From Apostichopus japonicus (lineage: Eukaryota; Echinodermata; Holothuroidea; Aspidochirotida; Stichopodidae): a DNA stretch of 64,000 nucleotides. Each line of letters begins with the position of its first letter. The first letter of the stretch is position 1. The notes beneath the pieces are model-generated. The model worked only from the letters and a program-made list of their open reading frames with translations, was not told the DNA's origin and made no database searches. Shown one piece after another: positions 36,801 through 47,224 of this stretch. Position numbers and translations under genes: made by a program. Where the stretch lies: contig NC_092564.1 of NCBI RefSeq assembly GCF_037975245.1, positions 10,146,484-10,210,483 of the forward strand. The letters are read 5' to 3'.

Positions 36801-39800
36801 ATTCCTTGACTCTGTAGAGTTGGTCTATATATACACCAAGTATGAGTTCATCCAAGGTTGAACTTTTGGAGTTTATATCATGTTTATAAGTCAAACCTTT
36901 TGACAAGTCAAACTTTTGACCTCAAATGAACTCTGACCCCATCAAATAACGAAAGGTTCCTGTACTGAGTAAGATGGAAATACCTAGCTAAAGGATCGAT
37001 TACATCAAACTTTTTACTTAGACTGGAATTATCATTTTTACAACAATTTCATACTTTGAATAATAATAATAACAGTACATTACACTGGACAGTGAATATC
37101 AATAACATTGTGCATGAAAATACATTAAAATACAATAAAATTATTGAAAATCCATCAACAAACCTAAAATTGAAGTTCACAACAAAATCAAATTGACTGA
37201 GGGGAATCACCCGCCTCCCCCTTTTTTTTATAACGTCCTAGCATTTACACGGGTCGGATACTGTACATTTATGTGGCAATTTCATCTAGCAATATCTGGA
37301 AAATGTCACATAGATATTCAATTTACAGTAAGTTTCACTGGAGATACTTCAATTTAAGTTCCTCTTTTACATGTCAAGAACATATTCAATTCTAAAAGAA
37401 TTTCCACTTCCGCTGTGAAGAGGAATTCACTACAGCCAGCTAAATTTGACAGCAGTGTAATGAGGAAATTATGTTACACTACAGTGAAATTGCTTCTACT
37501 GCAGTGGCAGCATCCAATTTGACTGGAACAGTAAAAGTTGTGTAAAGCTGTGAAACTGTATCTAACTTACTGGGCGGGGGGCTTATGAGATCAGAAACAT
37601 TGGGGCATGGGTTGGAGGGAAGTTGAAGATAAGTTCTAACAGGTCACCATAATGGCAACAGGACTGGTTGTGTATTCCCAAAGACCCATTGCAACAACAA
37701 TCATATCAAAATATGGAAAACAAATTACCTTTGCACAACCAAATAGCTTAAAATTTGGGAGTTTATATAGCTGTTGTTGATCTTACTGGAAGAGATACAA
37801 TCTTCAGTTTCTAGTTTTCTACCTTTAGAACGAAAAGTGCTGAGTAATTAACCACTAAGTACTGTGGTAAATAACACATTTACAGTACATCCAATGTACA
37901 TCAACTTTATGGCCATATATATTTAGATGCAACCCATGTATGAGGGACAAGGAGCTGTTTAGTATTCATTCAGTTTTGAAAGGTTAACAAAGTTCTCATA
38001 AAACTTTCAGTATAATGTCAACTTTTGAACAAGCAATATATTTGAACATGCAGTATAAAGATACAAATAAGGATATAAGGAAAAAGGAACTGACTTTTTT
38101 AATATTCCATCATTTAGATTAATAACTCATGAAACTTACTCTAAAAGTTTTTTTCACTTCAAAAAGTCCATGTTGCCAAACTCATGGTACCCACATCCCA
38201 AATTATAAAATGTTTTCATACACTATTTCTCACACAGTATTTTTCCTTAAAGTTTGCAATGTAACACATTATGGCATCACCGTCTTTAAACTAAACTTTA
38301 AACGCTATTTAAACCATTTTCTATGTATATACATAATAATTATTATTCTTTATCATAAGTGTTTTAATAACGTGAAAACATTGTAGAAATTCACACCGTA
38401 GAAGGATAAACTTCAATGCAATTCCCAACACAACACAACTTTCAGGTCTCATAGATCAACAAACAGAAGTATAGATTCTTCGTTTGTGGTAGAAAGTCAC
38501 ATTCCAAGACGTACTACTGTATGCACTCATTGTGTTGGAAGTGGCCAGAGAAAGTTTGTCCTAGACTGCCCAGAGAATTTTCAAAAGGCATGCGGTCACT
38601 TCGTCATCCCACTTGACAGAGAGTGAACAAAAATATGAACACAGTCTGGCATGAATGTATATGCATTTGCAGTATACATACAAACTGCTGTGGGCCTTCA
38701 GTGAAAGAAATTTAATCAAAATTAACTCAAATCACCACTTTAAATATATTTATTTGTTGATGAATTTGAGAGCGTATTTTTTGCTTGTGTTTTTGTGTGT
38801 GTGAAATGTTTGAGTGTTTAAAACAGTAGGGGACAGTTAGCCATATCTTAATGACTTTAATATCATGCTTCTCTAGGTTCAGTTAGAATGCTGGTAAGAA
38901 CCGTAACCATGTTTCAATAGTGTCTTCCTTACATGTACACAAGATATATATTCAATGAGATCAACTTCCTTCGAATATCTCCCCTGGATTTTACTGCACA
39001 TCCAATAATATATCAAATTGAAAGGGATGTCACTCAATATGTAAAGGTCTTTAACAGCCAAATGGTGATTTGGACTACTTAAGCATCAATTCCCAATTCT
39101 ACGTCTAATATAACATTATCTAGGTGACATTACTACTTCACAAGTAAAGTATGAAACAGTTTTCTCAAGATGTTCTTACTGTAGGATACCCGTTCATTGA
39201 ATTCTGTAAACATCATTCACCTTGTCACTACAACCTTAAGTTGACTTTCGCTTTTGGTTTTCCCAAGAAAAATCCCTTCGATCAGGTAAAAGGATGTCAT
39301 GATCACCTGACACTTGCATTGATTAACAGAGGTAAGTCAGGGTAATACTTCCATAGTCAGCAAGGTATCGATTCCTTTTTCCATTTACTAACACACTTCT
39401 TGCTCACAACAATGTAATTAGCAAAGGACGGCAAACCAGACATATATAACTCAAAAAATAAAATGTTACATGGTTTGATATTTTGGAAGAGTGACTAAGA
39501 GATATTGGTGCAGTGGTTGTCAAGTTGCTGTATGAGTATCTCCATCACATGATCTAACTTTCTTTCCCTCCCCCCCGCCTCCAGCCCCTTCCCAGAAGGA
39601 ACTTTCAGCAGTCCTAAGATTAAACTAGCTACTCCACCATTTCCATCTGTAATTACAATTTACGTAAATGTTGAACCTGTTGTGTTTATACGTGAAGTGA
39701 TAAACGAAAAACGATTTCAATGAGCACATTTGTCATGTCTCTTCAAGGTAACATTTGGCAGTCTTACTATGATCAAAGATTATTCCCAAGAACTTAACAG

Positions 39801-42800
39801 CTTTCAATATATACATATTGAAGGGTCATTATCATCATCAAATGCTGTCAACCTACAGTAGTTATAAATTAAAAAACAATTTCTATTTGCCAAACTTTCA
39901 TTAAATACAAAGCTCTTATATTTCATCATGCATCTTATAATCACATCTTGGTCCGACAGTTCTCATTTTGTTTTTTGGGGGGGGGGGGAACTTAAAACAT
40001 GTGCCGGTGGTCCTGTGATGTAGGGTGAAGAAAGATATTGTGACACTGTGTACAGTCAAGAAGCATCTAGATTATACTATGGGTCTTCAGCTCTTTCTTC
40101 ATACTGTAGGTTTAAGTACTAGTCATTCCATAAGCCAATACCTTCACCGGCACATTTCTCCAGCTGTACTGTTGAGTTTTGAAGTGCAACTTATCTACGT
40201 ACTTCAGAATATGTCAATGCACTGAAGCTGAGCCATGGATGCTCATAAATATTTTGCATTACAATGGTCTTGACTGATTTGACTGAAATATGCAATATAA
40301 CTACGAGGAGACTTTAATTTTGTTTCTTGGGGCAAACGATTATCCAGATCTATATACTCAGCATCTTAACTACTATACAGTACTGTACTGAACTGTAAAG
40401 TAATGTACTGTACAGTACAGTATTGAATCATTGATTTGATCACAAAATGAGTTGAGAAAACTTATGAACTGTGTGGGAAGCTAACATCTCACAGTATGTT
40501 TCATTGTGCATTCACACCACAGTAATTTCTTCATCACAAACTCGCATAAATATTTGTGGTCCCTTTGACCACATGCTTCATACTTTGTCAGAAGTAGCTA
40601 TTGCGTAAAAATTTATTTACATACTATCTTGGGAAAGGGGTCGGAATTGGCTGGGGTTGGGCCAACCTGCCTTTAGTCCGTGGGGAAAAAGAGGAAAAAT
40701 TTGTTCAACTTTGAATAAAACTCAATAAAATTGGGTATTAACATTTAATGGTTTCTTATGACGAGGGCTCATAAACGTTGTGAGCAAGTACTAGGCCTTT
40801 TTGGGGGTGTGTTCTTGTGTCATCAAGATCTATATGTAATATTTACTGCATCATATAAGGGCCTCAATGAAATCAGTTAAAAGTGTGTATTTTTTTTATT
40901 CTCTCATTTTCTCTCTAGATAGACACTGGTTTGACTTACCTTGGTTTCCGATATTCAGGGTATTCATAGCCCATAACATTTTCATAGACTGACTTTATGT
41001 AAAGGAGTTGCATGCCCCCTACAGAAGTGTGCACTGCATGATGCCTAGGGCCAGCATACAGTATATGGTAACTAGTCTTTCCTGCCTCAGAATTTGACAG
41101 AACTACTAGTTACAGATTTCATCATTTGATTTTTTTCTGGTGCACATTATAGACCTACCACTTCATTAAAGTTCATTAAAGCTGTTTGACATGGACAATT
41201 AATTTGCTTTTGTCAACTGTAACAATAACCAAAATGCTAAGCAATGATAATTTATGATGCAGTTGACCGAGATCAACATTTTTAACATGTATCACCATTT
41301 AATCCTGAACATTCACAAAATTGGTAACATGTAAAAGCTGATCAAATGATTAACAAAACACTAAGAAAAAACAGAAGTATATAATTTCCCTTGAAACCAA
41401 TACTTTCTCTCTGTCCAAAAACAGAAGAAAATATTAAAAAAACGATCCATATCCAAGCTAGTTTTTCCAACACACGTAGAATATACACTACAAAACAAAC
41501 ACCAACGACTGCTTGAAGAAATGCATGGATTGCCAATCTCTACCACTTACCCCAACAGCGTACCACTTCTCGCTCCGTATTAGTCCATAAACTAGAAGAA
41601 GAAAGACCATTCTCCAGAAGGCTAATACAACCATATCAAACATGGATGTCTTAAAGCTGTAGTCTACAACTTGACACTTGAACCCATCATAATTTCCTGC
41701 TAAGAACTGGAAAGTCAAAGAAACAGATGCAAAAAAAAATACCAAGAAAAATGAAAAATTTACAACGAGAAAAATCGAGCTTGCAATGCTATCCTTACAT
41801 TACTATAGGCACATTAATGTAATTTTTTTTAACATGTATGGGTAGGAACTTTTGAGCTGCCTTCCTTGCAAATTTTCGTTTTATTTACTTTTAGTAAAAC
41901 TCTTAACATTGTAGGTTTAGTGCGCGACATAAGAAAAGTAGATCTCTAGGCATTAAATTATATGCAAAGTTCACGATCAAGGGAAACGACAGAGAAGTCC
42001 ATTTGGGGAAGTCTGGTTACAACTATTTCTGGTCAAAAACCTGCATGTCCCAGTAATGACACCACCTGTACATTGATACCATAACTGCCACTGGATCTAA
42101 AAGCATCTATAGCATAACATCATGACAGCTGCATTGTGCATATCATTATGATAGGAATGAAAACAATATGATCACACTGGCCTAAGCCCTCTTTTTGTTT
42201 TGAAGGGAGAAATAGGTAGCAAACAATCACATAATCATCAAAAGGTACGATTTCCCTGAAATTTTGACCCCTTTGGGAAAGATTGAGTGAATGGATAATC
42301 CACATGTCAGGCAAGTCCCTGTTCACAACCATACAGTACCATTTAAAAAGAATGTCACATGACTGAGTGATTCCTTGCACCGTTTCATACTGTGTATGAG
42401 AATATTTAATTTAGCACATAGATACACAAGATTTAGTTTGACTACGATTGGATTCACGCGATCAGTTGACATCATATAAGTTTTGTCCTTCCCAGAAAAA
42501 AATGGTTCTTTTAGATTTAGGTGTATCTAAATACCAGGTATAAAGGTCATCGACGGCGTGCTTTAATATAATTTACATTATGCAAGCCAAGGCAACACAT
42601 ACAAACCCATGTACATTTTACATTCATGCAGAGGACCCTATTGTTTCTTCCATTGTTCAAATCAGTGTACCCTAACTTGAACATGACCCCTTAACAATAG
42701 ATTTCATAGGGCATGGTGGTTCTTTTCAAATGATACCTGAGGAATTCCTTTCTTCAAGTCCTCAGTCAGGATACAAAACAAGTGCACAAACACACACACA

Positions 42801-43233
42801 AATCACCATTGCATGTAGATTCCATTTGCACTCTAGCACAAATTCAAAAAAATTACTGAATATGAATGCGTGAGCATGTTGCCTCTCGATAACGTGCAAC
42901 AATCTTTTGTTCAAAAGCTATCATTCTTACCTGTACGCACAAAAACCAGAAAATGACCATCAAAAGGAAATCAAAAACAGTTAAGAGGCAAAACAGCCTT
43001 CTCCTCCTAGAGAATGGGACTCTGACAGAAGAGCATACACCTCTATCACTCATCTGGATGGTTGAGTTCTGCGCAGATGGATATACAGGAGAATAAGTAA
43101 GGTGGTCTTCGTCTTCTTGTTCGTACTGATATTGAGTCATGTACCTTTGGTGATTACCTCCATTCATCTGGTTACCTCCATTGATCAGAATATGTGCTGC
43201 TTGTTGTATGTCCTGCTCATTTCTTCTCTCCAT
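24744..43233 (-). CDS. STARD3: STARD3 (MLN64), late-endosomal sterol-transfer protein
   Basis: Ten coding exons (42931-43233, 41551-41706, 35646-35705, 33122-33281, 30517-30648, 29235-29383, 28099-28257, 26837-27003, 25137-25341, 24744-24866) join in phase to 537 residues plus TAG. Order: a cytosolic N-terminus rich in N/Q/Y (1-74), a four-helix MENTAL domain (~75-215, with RRRRLFCLLTVFDF, YSFKTSMFDMVVLAF and FELWILDFKVI), an FFAT-like EFYSPFD (~261-267) followed by an acidic stretch, and a START domain (~330-530, with NWNPTVKHVEVVQ and RDFVSIR..KEYVRGTNGLGG). In the family, MENTAL anchors the protein in late endosomes, FFAT binds ER VAP proteins and START moves cholesterol at the contact. 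It is longer than human STARD3 (445 aa) in the N-terminus and linker. Confidence 0.95.
25137..25341 (-). CDS. STARD3: STARD3 coding exon 9 (START, sterol-pocket part)
   Basis: Residues 429-497: RDFVSIRQHKIEGRLHVVS and SSKPVSKEYVRGTNGLGGW match human RDFVNVRRIERRRDRYLSS and SAKPPTHKYVRGENGPGGF. Acceptor CATTTCAG, donor GTGAGG. Confidence 0.96.
26034..26235. repeat. TATG/TATA-rich microsatellite-like tract
   Basis: Irregular runs of TATGTATATG, GTGTATGAATATG and related words over about 200 bp in a STARD3 intron. A long open frame across it is only a product of the repeat. Confidence 0.75.
26627..26863 (-). repeat. Duplication of the STARD3 exon 8 end with its donor
   Basis: On the plus strand a segment at 26650-26693 nearly repeats 26823-26866: TATCTATCTTCT, then the complement of the GTGAGTG donor, then CTGCTAGAAACAAGAATGCT from the exon. 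The copies are about 173 bp apart, within TATG/GT-rich DNA. The outer copy is an exon end without the rest of the exon. Confidence 0.88.
26837..27003 (-). CDS. STARD3: STARD3 coding exon 8 (START, middle)
   Basis: Residues 374-428, with SINWNPTVKHVEVVQEI matching human MVLWNKTVTACQILQRV. Donor GTGAGTGG. The last ~25 bases and the donor are duplicated in the adjacent intron at 26650-26693. Confidence 0.94.
28099..28257 (-). CDS. STARD3: STARD3 coding exon 7 (START, first part)
   Basis: Residues 321-373: a helix, then EYDWTVVKSLETATISICTA, equal to human EENWKFEKNNEYGDTVYTI. Acceptor CTTTTTCAG, donor GTAATT. Confidence 0.9.
28674..28765 (+). repeat. ~31-bp tandem repeat, three copies
   Basis: Units of the type CAACGGTTCTTGCTGGATAT + GGGTTTACCTAC start at 28672, 28702 and 28734. 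They adjoin the palindrome at 28800. Confidence 0.7.
28800..28923. repeat. Perfect 124-bp palindrome, head-to-head copies of a dispersed repeat
   Basis: The arms 28800-28861 and 28862-28923 are exact reverse complements (62 bp each, no spacer). Each arm carries GGCCTGACGTTTCGATCC and AGGATCTTCTTCAGAGGCTA. The right flank (28924-28970, with CACTAGAGAGCC read on the minus strand) continues the repeat as found at 43340-43435, so the palindrome is two family copies fused head to head. Confidence 0.95.
29235..29383 (-). CDS. STARD3: STARD3 coding exon 6 (acidic linker)
   Basis: Residues 271-320. Begins DSDLEDVNDEDD, like the acidic SDNESDEE that follows FFAT in human STARD3, then a serine-rich linker without match. 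Acceptor GGTGTAG, donor GTAAGC. A hAT element sits 62 bp beyond the exon's 5' side. Confidence 0.87.
29445..29809. mobile_element. hAT-type non-autonomous element, 365 bp, 8-bp target duplication
   Basis: The ends are CAGTGGCGTAGGAA and, inward from the right, CAAGGGCGTAGGAACC. Exact direct repeats AGTTCTTT flank it (29437-29444, 29810-29817). An 8-bp duplication and CA-GGCGTAGGAA ends are typical of hAT. The interior has G-runs near both ends and two similar TTTTTGCATTTCC/TTTTGTATTTTCACC blocks; no transposase. Confidence 0.92.
29818..30110 (+). repeat. Diverged direct duplication next to the hAT element
   Basis: ATGATTGCA-GGAAATGA..GTTGTGT-GATAAGTCCA-CTGT..ACAGTGATCTC occurs at about 29837-29911 and again at 30033-30110. 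No coding content. Confidence 0.7.
30517..30648 (-). CDS. STARD3: STARD3 coding exon 5 (sorting and FFAT-like motifs)
   Basis: Residues 227-270 of the cytosolic linker. It has EQSPLL (~235-240), which fits the [DE]xxxL[LI] adaptor-sorting pattern, and EFYSPFD (~261-267), equivalent to the phospho-FFAT core QFYSPPE of human STARD3. Acceptor TCTTCCAG, donor GTGAAG. Confidence 0.9.
32700..33018. mobile_element. hAT-type non-autonomous element, 319 bp, 8-bp target duplication
   Basis: The ends are CAGGAATGTAGCCAG and, inward from the right, CAGGCACGTAGCAAAGG. Exact direct repeats GTAAACAC flank it (32692-32699, 33019-33026). The interior is shared with 50700-50935. Lies in a STARD3 intron. Confidence 0.92.
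33122..33281 (-). CDS. STARD3: STARD3 coding exon 4 (MENTAL TM4)
   Basis: Residues 174-226: a proline/glycine luminal loop, then VVILIASFIIVWFELWILDFKVI matching human LLPIVSFVLAWLETWFLDFKVL. Acceptor TTCTCAG, donor GTGAGT. Confidence 0.95.
33821..34316 (+). mobile_element. 3' fragment of a non-LTR retrotransposon (dead)
   Basis: One frame reads VWKSKDMGLQLKVKLAKAMI..LYDCESWTLGKTEEKAIDVFE.WLWRRVL..SW, the typical C-terminal region after the reverse transcriptase of RTE/craniofacial-like LINEs. The frame is broken by TAA at about 34037 and then continues to a stop near 34309. There is no endonuclease or catalytic RT core, so it is a 5'-truncated relic, antisense within a STARD3 intron. Confidence 0.8.
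34543..34588 (-). repeat. Decayed copy of the GGCCTGACGTTTCG repeat
   Basis: On the plus strand, CTCTGAAGAAGATTATGCTG then GAATCAAAACATTAGGCC, which is the mutated complement of the family core. Confidence 0.75.
35646..35705 (-). CDS. STARD3: STARD3 coding exon 3 (MENTAL TM3)
   Basis: A 60-base exon, residues 154-173, LTTIATSGTVICKTVLYNFS, at the place of human TTLVSSAFLIVKVILSELLS. Acceptor CTTGCAG, donor GTAAGT. Lies 5.8 kb from the previous exon. Confidence 0.9.
35948..36430 (+). repeat. ~140-bp tandem array with DR1 motifs, about 3.3 copies
   Basis: Units run GTTTACAAGGTTTTCACAAT, TTGACCYCTGGTGACCCCAA, ATGACCTTTGACCTCC, AATAGGCTTCTT, CACCAAATATGA and CTTGAGATATCGT. Perfect DR1 (TGACCTTTGACCT) at 35991-36003 and 36269-36281; TGACCTTTGTCCT at 36125-36137. 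Ends in an ACACAC-rich tail and ACGCCATCATGAATGC, as does the related array at 22808. Confidence 0.88.
36740..36990 (+). repeat. Diverged copies of the DR1-bearing unit
   Basis: AAGGTTTCAGAATTT..GTTGACCTCAAAT..AACAATAAGATTCCTTGACT..CACCAAGTATGAG and a second weaker unit at about 36890. The same family as the two better arrays, but older. Confidence 0.65.
37000..41545. other. Large STARD3 intron DNA, no recognised content
   Basis: Between exons 2 and 3 beyond the DR1 arrays. AT-rich, with a GTACTGTACAGTACAG-type imperfect palindrome near 40370-40425 and a poly-G run near 39977. No conserved protein segment seen. Confidence 0.5.
41551..41706 (-). CDS. STARD3: STARD3 coding exon 2 (MENTAL TM2)
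   Basis: Residues 102-153: VDYSFKTSMFDMVVLAFWR.. aligns with human YNFKTSFFDIFVLAFFR. Acceptor TTTCCAG, donor GTAAGTGG, both ends phase 0. Confidence 0.95.
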
Positions 43234-43245
43234 AGTGCCATTTAT
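42931..43245 (-). CDS. STARD3: STARD3 first coding exon (N-terminus and TM1)
   Basis: An acceptor ATTATCATAG precedes 43245; ATG at 43233 after a 12-base leader, so an upstream noncoding exon exists. It encodes residues 1-101: polar N-terminus, then RRRRLFCLLTVFDFLLMVIFWF, the first MENTAL helix with its basic cap. Donor GTAAGA, phase 0. Confidence 0.93.
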
Positions 43246-44580
43246 CTATGATAATAATGCAGTTAGTCATTTAATACCAATTGTCTTTCAACTTTTACGT
43301 AAACCTGCCAGCCTAGAAATCAAAATAAAATAAAACTGTAAGCAAACTGATTATCCACTAGAGAGCCTGTGCAATAGAATGTGTAAGTTGGCCTGACGTT
43401 TCGATCCTAGCAGGATCTTCTTCAGAGGCTAAATGACAAGTAACAGAAGGGACAAAAACATGAACAGAATACAGAGAGGTTAATGAGCACAGTGAACACA
43501 ATGAGATAGATGAAAGGGAATTATAAGACAAGGGATGGAGAGAAGAAAGCAACAGGGGAAGAGGAGAGGTACAGTAGGAGATAAACAGTGGAGGGACAGA
43601 GAGTGGATTAAAGGAACAGGGTAGGGAATAAACTGGAGAGGGACAAAGACAGAAAGATGTGGAGAAAAAAGGAGGGGAAAAGAGCTATGAGAAGATGAGT
43701 GAAGGGGGGGGGGGAACATGGGGAGAAGGAGTGGGGGACTAGCCTAGAAATGAGTCATTACAATCCTTCTTCTGCATTCATTCATTACATTGTTTTTTAA
43801 ACTTTTGTTACTTCCTTTGATAAAACTAGCCATTTATACTATTGATGGGAATGGGTACCCTGGACTGGAACTCAGGAGAGAGACAGGAAACAATTTTTAC
43901 CTGGTCTAAGGCATTCTCACCGGGTCCGGAAATTTGTACAAATCACTAACGTTGTTCTCCATTTCAGTTACATTTTTTTTTGAATGAATGAATGAAAGGG
44001 CGGAAAAAACCATGTGTATTCTTCTGTAATTCATCATTTGGTGATATTCCATCTATTTATGATGTGTTTAAGTTTAAAATTTAGTGAAAATTTGTTACTA
44101 TTCCCTCCTGAGAAAGTTTGATTCAACTACATTTGTTTACTTTTACATGTGCACAATGTACTGTTTAGCCTAAGCAATCTCTCTGCATTGTATATTGAAC
44201 ACTTGACCTTTGAGAGTTGGATATTTTTAAATCTTAACTTCTATTTTGCAAGTAAGTATATGTTTCCACTTGGACAATCTGATATGGTCATTGAAAATAG
44301 TCAGTAAAGTACAGGGTAATATATTTTGGGAAGTTCTATCTAAAATCAGGTTGCAGATGTGATATGAGTTGGTTTTGACCCAAGCACATTTATCATCAAC
44401 TTATACTGAAGTTATACACATCAATAATGACAGCTTGATTGCATGTGTTGATTTCAAAAGCGAGTTTTAGGATAAAATTAAACAAACAGTTGTTTACAGT
44501 GTAACCATAAAATATGTGACTGAATGCCTGCATAGCCTATATGCAGTAACATAAGGCTTATGCCCAGTAATGTTATTAGT
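43246..44580. other. 5' flank or first intron of STARD3
   Basis: It follows the STARD3 leader exon on the minus strand; a purine-rich stretch (43440-43740) and the repeat copy at 43340 are the only structure. The STARD3 promoter was not located. Confidence 0.45.
43340..43435 (+). repeat. Copy of the GGCCTGACGTTTCG repeat in the STARD3 5' intron
   Basis: GATTATCCACTAGAGAGCC, CAATAGAATGTGTAAGTTGG, CCTGACGTTTCGATCCTAGC and AGGATCTTCTTCAGAGGC are nearly identical to the minus-strand reading of 28862-28968. It defines the family beyond the palindrome. Confidence 0.85.
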
Positions 44581-44587
44581 GAAAAAA

Positions 44588-44655
44588 GTTGCGTCCCAGG
44601 GACGCAAGCCCCCGAAAAAGTTTGCGTCCTGTGAAAAGCTTGCGTCCCGATCGAA
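44588..44655 (+). repeat. GCGTCCC hairpin repeat, left copy
   Basis: TTGCGTCCCAGGGACGCAAG is an almost perfect hairpin and is followed by two more TTGCGTCC words. A related group lies at 48345-48430 in the same orientation. Confidence 0.7.
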
Positions 44656-44820
44656 AACCAATAACGTTTATCGTATGACCTACTATTACTTATAGTGTAG
44701 TATCACAGCCTATACTTTGTGAATGTTATACACAATATAGGGCAGAAATGCTCAGTGCCTTAGCTTCGCTGTTTTTCAGGGGCGGCCGGGCCCGCCCCTC
44801 CTTTCGACCAACCTGCTGTT

Positions 44821-47224
44821 GGGCAGGTCCAAGCTATTTGAACTGTGACGTACGGGACATTTCAGAGACTTAAATTTGTCTAAAAGTTATATAAAATCTA
44901 TTTTCCAGAAACTTTTTCAGGTTTTCATATTTGTTATTGCTGCTACTTTATTACAAACTCATAAAGATTTCCTACACTTGCTTTAATTAGGTCCCATCTT
45001 AATTAATGTGCAGTGTGACGTACGGGACCAGAGAATTTTGTGTTTTTTTTACTAAAGAGCAAAGCTGAAACCGCTCTGAAATTGGGAGGGCAGTGATCAA
45101 GCTGTTATAACTAGTGAATAGCCTAACCTTCCAAGGGCTAAGCTGTAACATATTAGAAAAAAATATGAAGCCATTGCAGTACAGTGGTTACACAAATGAA
45201 AATTGTCCTGTGACGTACGGGACATGTGACGTACGGGACAATTTGTCCATATACAAATTGACTATGAAAACTCATATTTTTATTCCTGAATATACCATAA
45301 CAAGCTGATATGCCAGAACAATGTCATTGGTAATTTCATGCCATATTTCCTTCTTTCTGGGATACGGAAAAGAGCAGTGACTGTACTTGTGAGATCATTC
45401 CACATAAAACATGGAATGCATAAAGTATTAATTTACTCTACACATACATCAGTACTCATAACATCAATTCTAGCTTTTTTAGACCACAAATGATTCAAGA
45501 TGCAAAGTTTTGGTGCAAAACTGTTTTGGTATGTATACTGTACAACACTGTATCATACTCCCCACTATTGACCCTGAAGTTGAAATATGATCCATCCCAT
45601 TCAAATATACCAAAATGTCCAAGCCACGTAATGTCCATCTATGAAACTAACTAGTACAACAAAGAAAACTCTTTAGACCTAATACTGGTTACCAGACCAA
45701 ATAGTCAGAACATCAATTCTAGCTTTGTTAGACCACAAATGATTCAAGATGCAAAGTTTTGGTATGTACAGTATACTGTACAACACTGTACCATACTCCC
45801 CACTAATGACCCTGAAGTTGAAATATGATCCATCCCATTCAAAATATACCAAAATGTCCACAGTAATGCCACGTAATGTCCACCTATGAAACTAGTACAA
45901 CAAAGAAAACTCTATAGACCTAATACTGGTTACCAGACCAAATAGTCAGAACATCAATTCTTGCTTTGTTAGACCACAAATGATTCAAGATGCAAAGTTT
46001 TGATGCAAAACTGTTTAAAAATTGGTATATACTGTACAACACTGTATCATACTCCCCACTAATGACCCTGAAGTTGAAATATGATTCATCCCATTTAAAA
46101 ATCAAAATACAGGTCTGTATACCAAAATGTCCACAGTAATGCCACGTAATGTCCATTTATGAAACTACATAGTACAACAAAGAAAACTCTATAGACCTAA
46201 TACTGGTTATTGAACAAACTCATGAGTGATTGTCCTATGCAAAATTGGGCGAGCAAAACTCTACACTTGTAACTAAAAATCTCAATGTCTACTATCTAAG
46301 TTCAGGAAACAAGAACATAGTTGCACATTATCATAATCACACTTCACAATAGGCCTACGAAATTTTGAAATGCAAACTCAACATTCTTGAAGTCGTCCTC
46401 ATTCAGTGTCAATGTTGAATAGCATTGTAGATGATTCTGTATCCCCCACACGCACAATTGACTTCCCAATAGTCAAACAACACCCGGGCTGTTGGTGGTC
46501 ATCAGTCAATAGTTTATTTGGTGCCATGATGTGCTCTTCAGGCATGCAGGGATTACAAGTTGCAACTACCAGCTTTCAACAAAATAAACTTGTAAGCGTT
46601 GGAAGGTTTCCAGTAGAGGTCCCCATTGGAGCCCATGCATGTTTAATATGTATAAATACAGGGTTTCCACCACACTATGTCCCGTACGTCACATTTTGTC
46701 CCGTACGTCACATTTTTAAATTTGATAATTAGATTTGCAGTGAATATTATTTCAATTTTTTGGGGATGATATTGTTGAGCAATGTTCTTAATTAGAACTT
46801 TATAGAATATCACAAAAAAAAAAATTGTTCCTCCATATCAAAACTTGAAAAAAGTGCTGAAAATTGTGACGTACGGGACATCAGTATTTGGACACTAGCT
46901 AATTAGCATATTTAATTAATGAACCCCCAAACATAATATGTCAAAATTATTGGAAGGAATGGTGTATCATGTCCCACATAACTTATATTCAATAAGTTCA
47001 TATTGCTGGCAGCGAAATAGGATTCCAAATGTCCCGTACGTCACACTGCAATTTGAATTTATGCAAATTAGCTGGCTGTAATTGTTTGAATAGGCAAAAA
47101 AATTCAAAAAAAATATGAAAATCTGAAACTTCAATAATTCAGCTTTAACATGACACCACATTTAGGGTGTTTCAGTAAAGTTTGAAATTTGGCTTCTAGG
47201 GATACAATAGCTTGGACCTGCCCT
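44821..47224. mobile_element. ~2.4-kb inverted-end element with eight copies of a 16-mer
   Basis: The ends are exact inverted repeats GGGCAGGTCCAAGCTATT (44821-44838, and complement at 47207-47224) and are flanked by TGTT on both sides, a possible 4-bp target duplication. Inside, TGTGACGTACGGGACA occurs at 44844, 45014 (one mismatch), 45209, 45225 and 46865, and as its complement at 46678, 46697 and 47030. No transposase frame. It looks like a non-autonomous DNA transposon whose internal words may be transposase-binding sites; this is an inference. Confidence 0.7.
45459..46210. repeat. ~240-bp tandem repeat, three copies
   Basis: Units start AACATCAATTCTAGCTTT at about 45459, 45708 and 45948 (spacing about 248 and 240) and contain ACTGTACAACACTGTA, CCCTGAAGTTGAAATATGAT and CTAATACTGGTTACCAG. 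Located in the middle of the 2.4-kb element. Confidence 0.9.

Noticed and set aside
43358-43719. Minus-strand frames rich in S, L, P and H
   Set aside because: Produced by a purine-rich low-complexity stretch upstream of STARD3; two frames are open together and neither has a motif.
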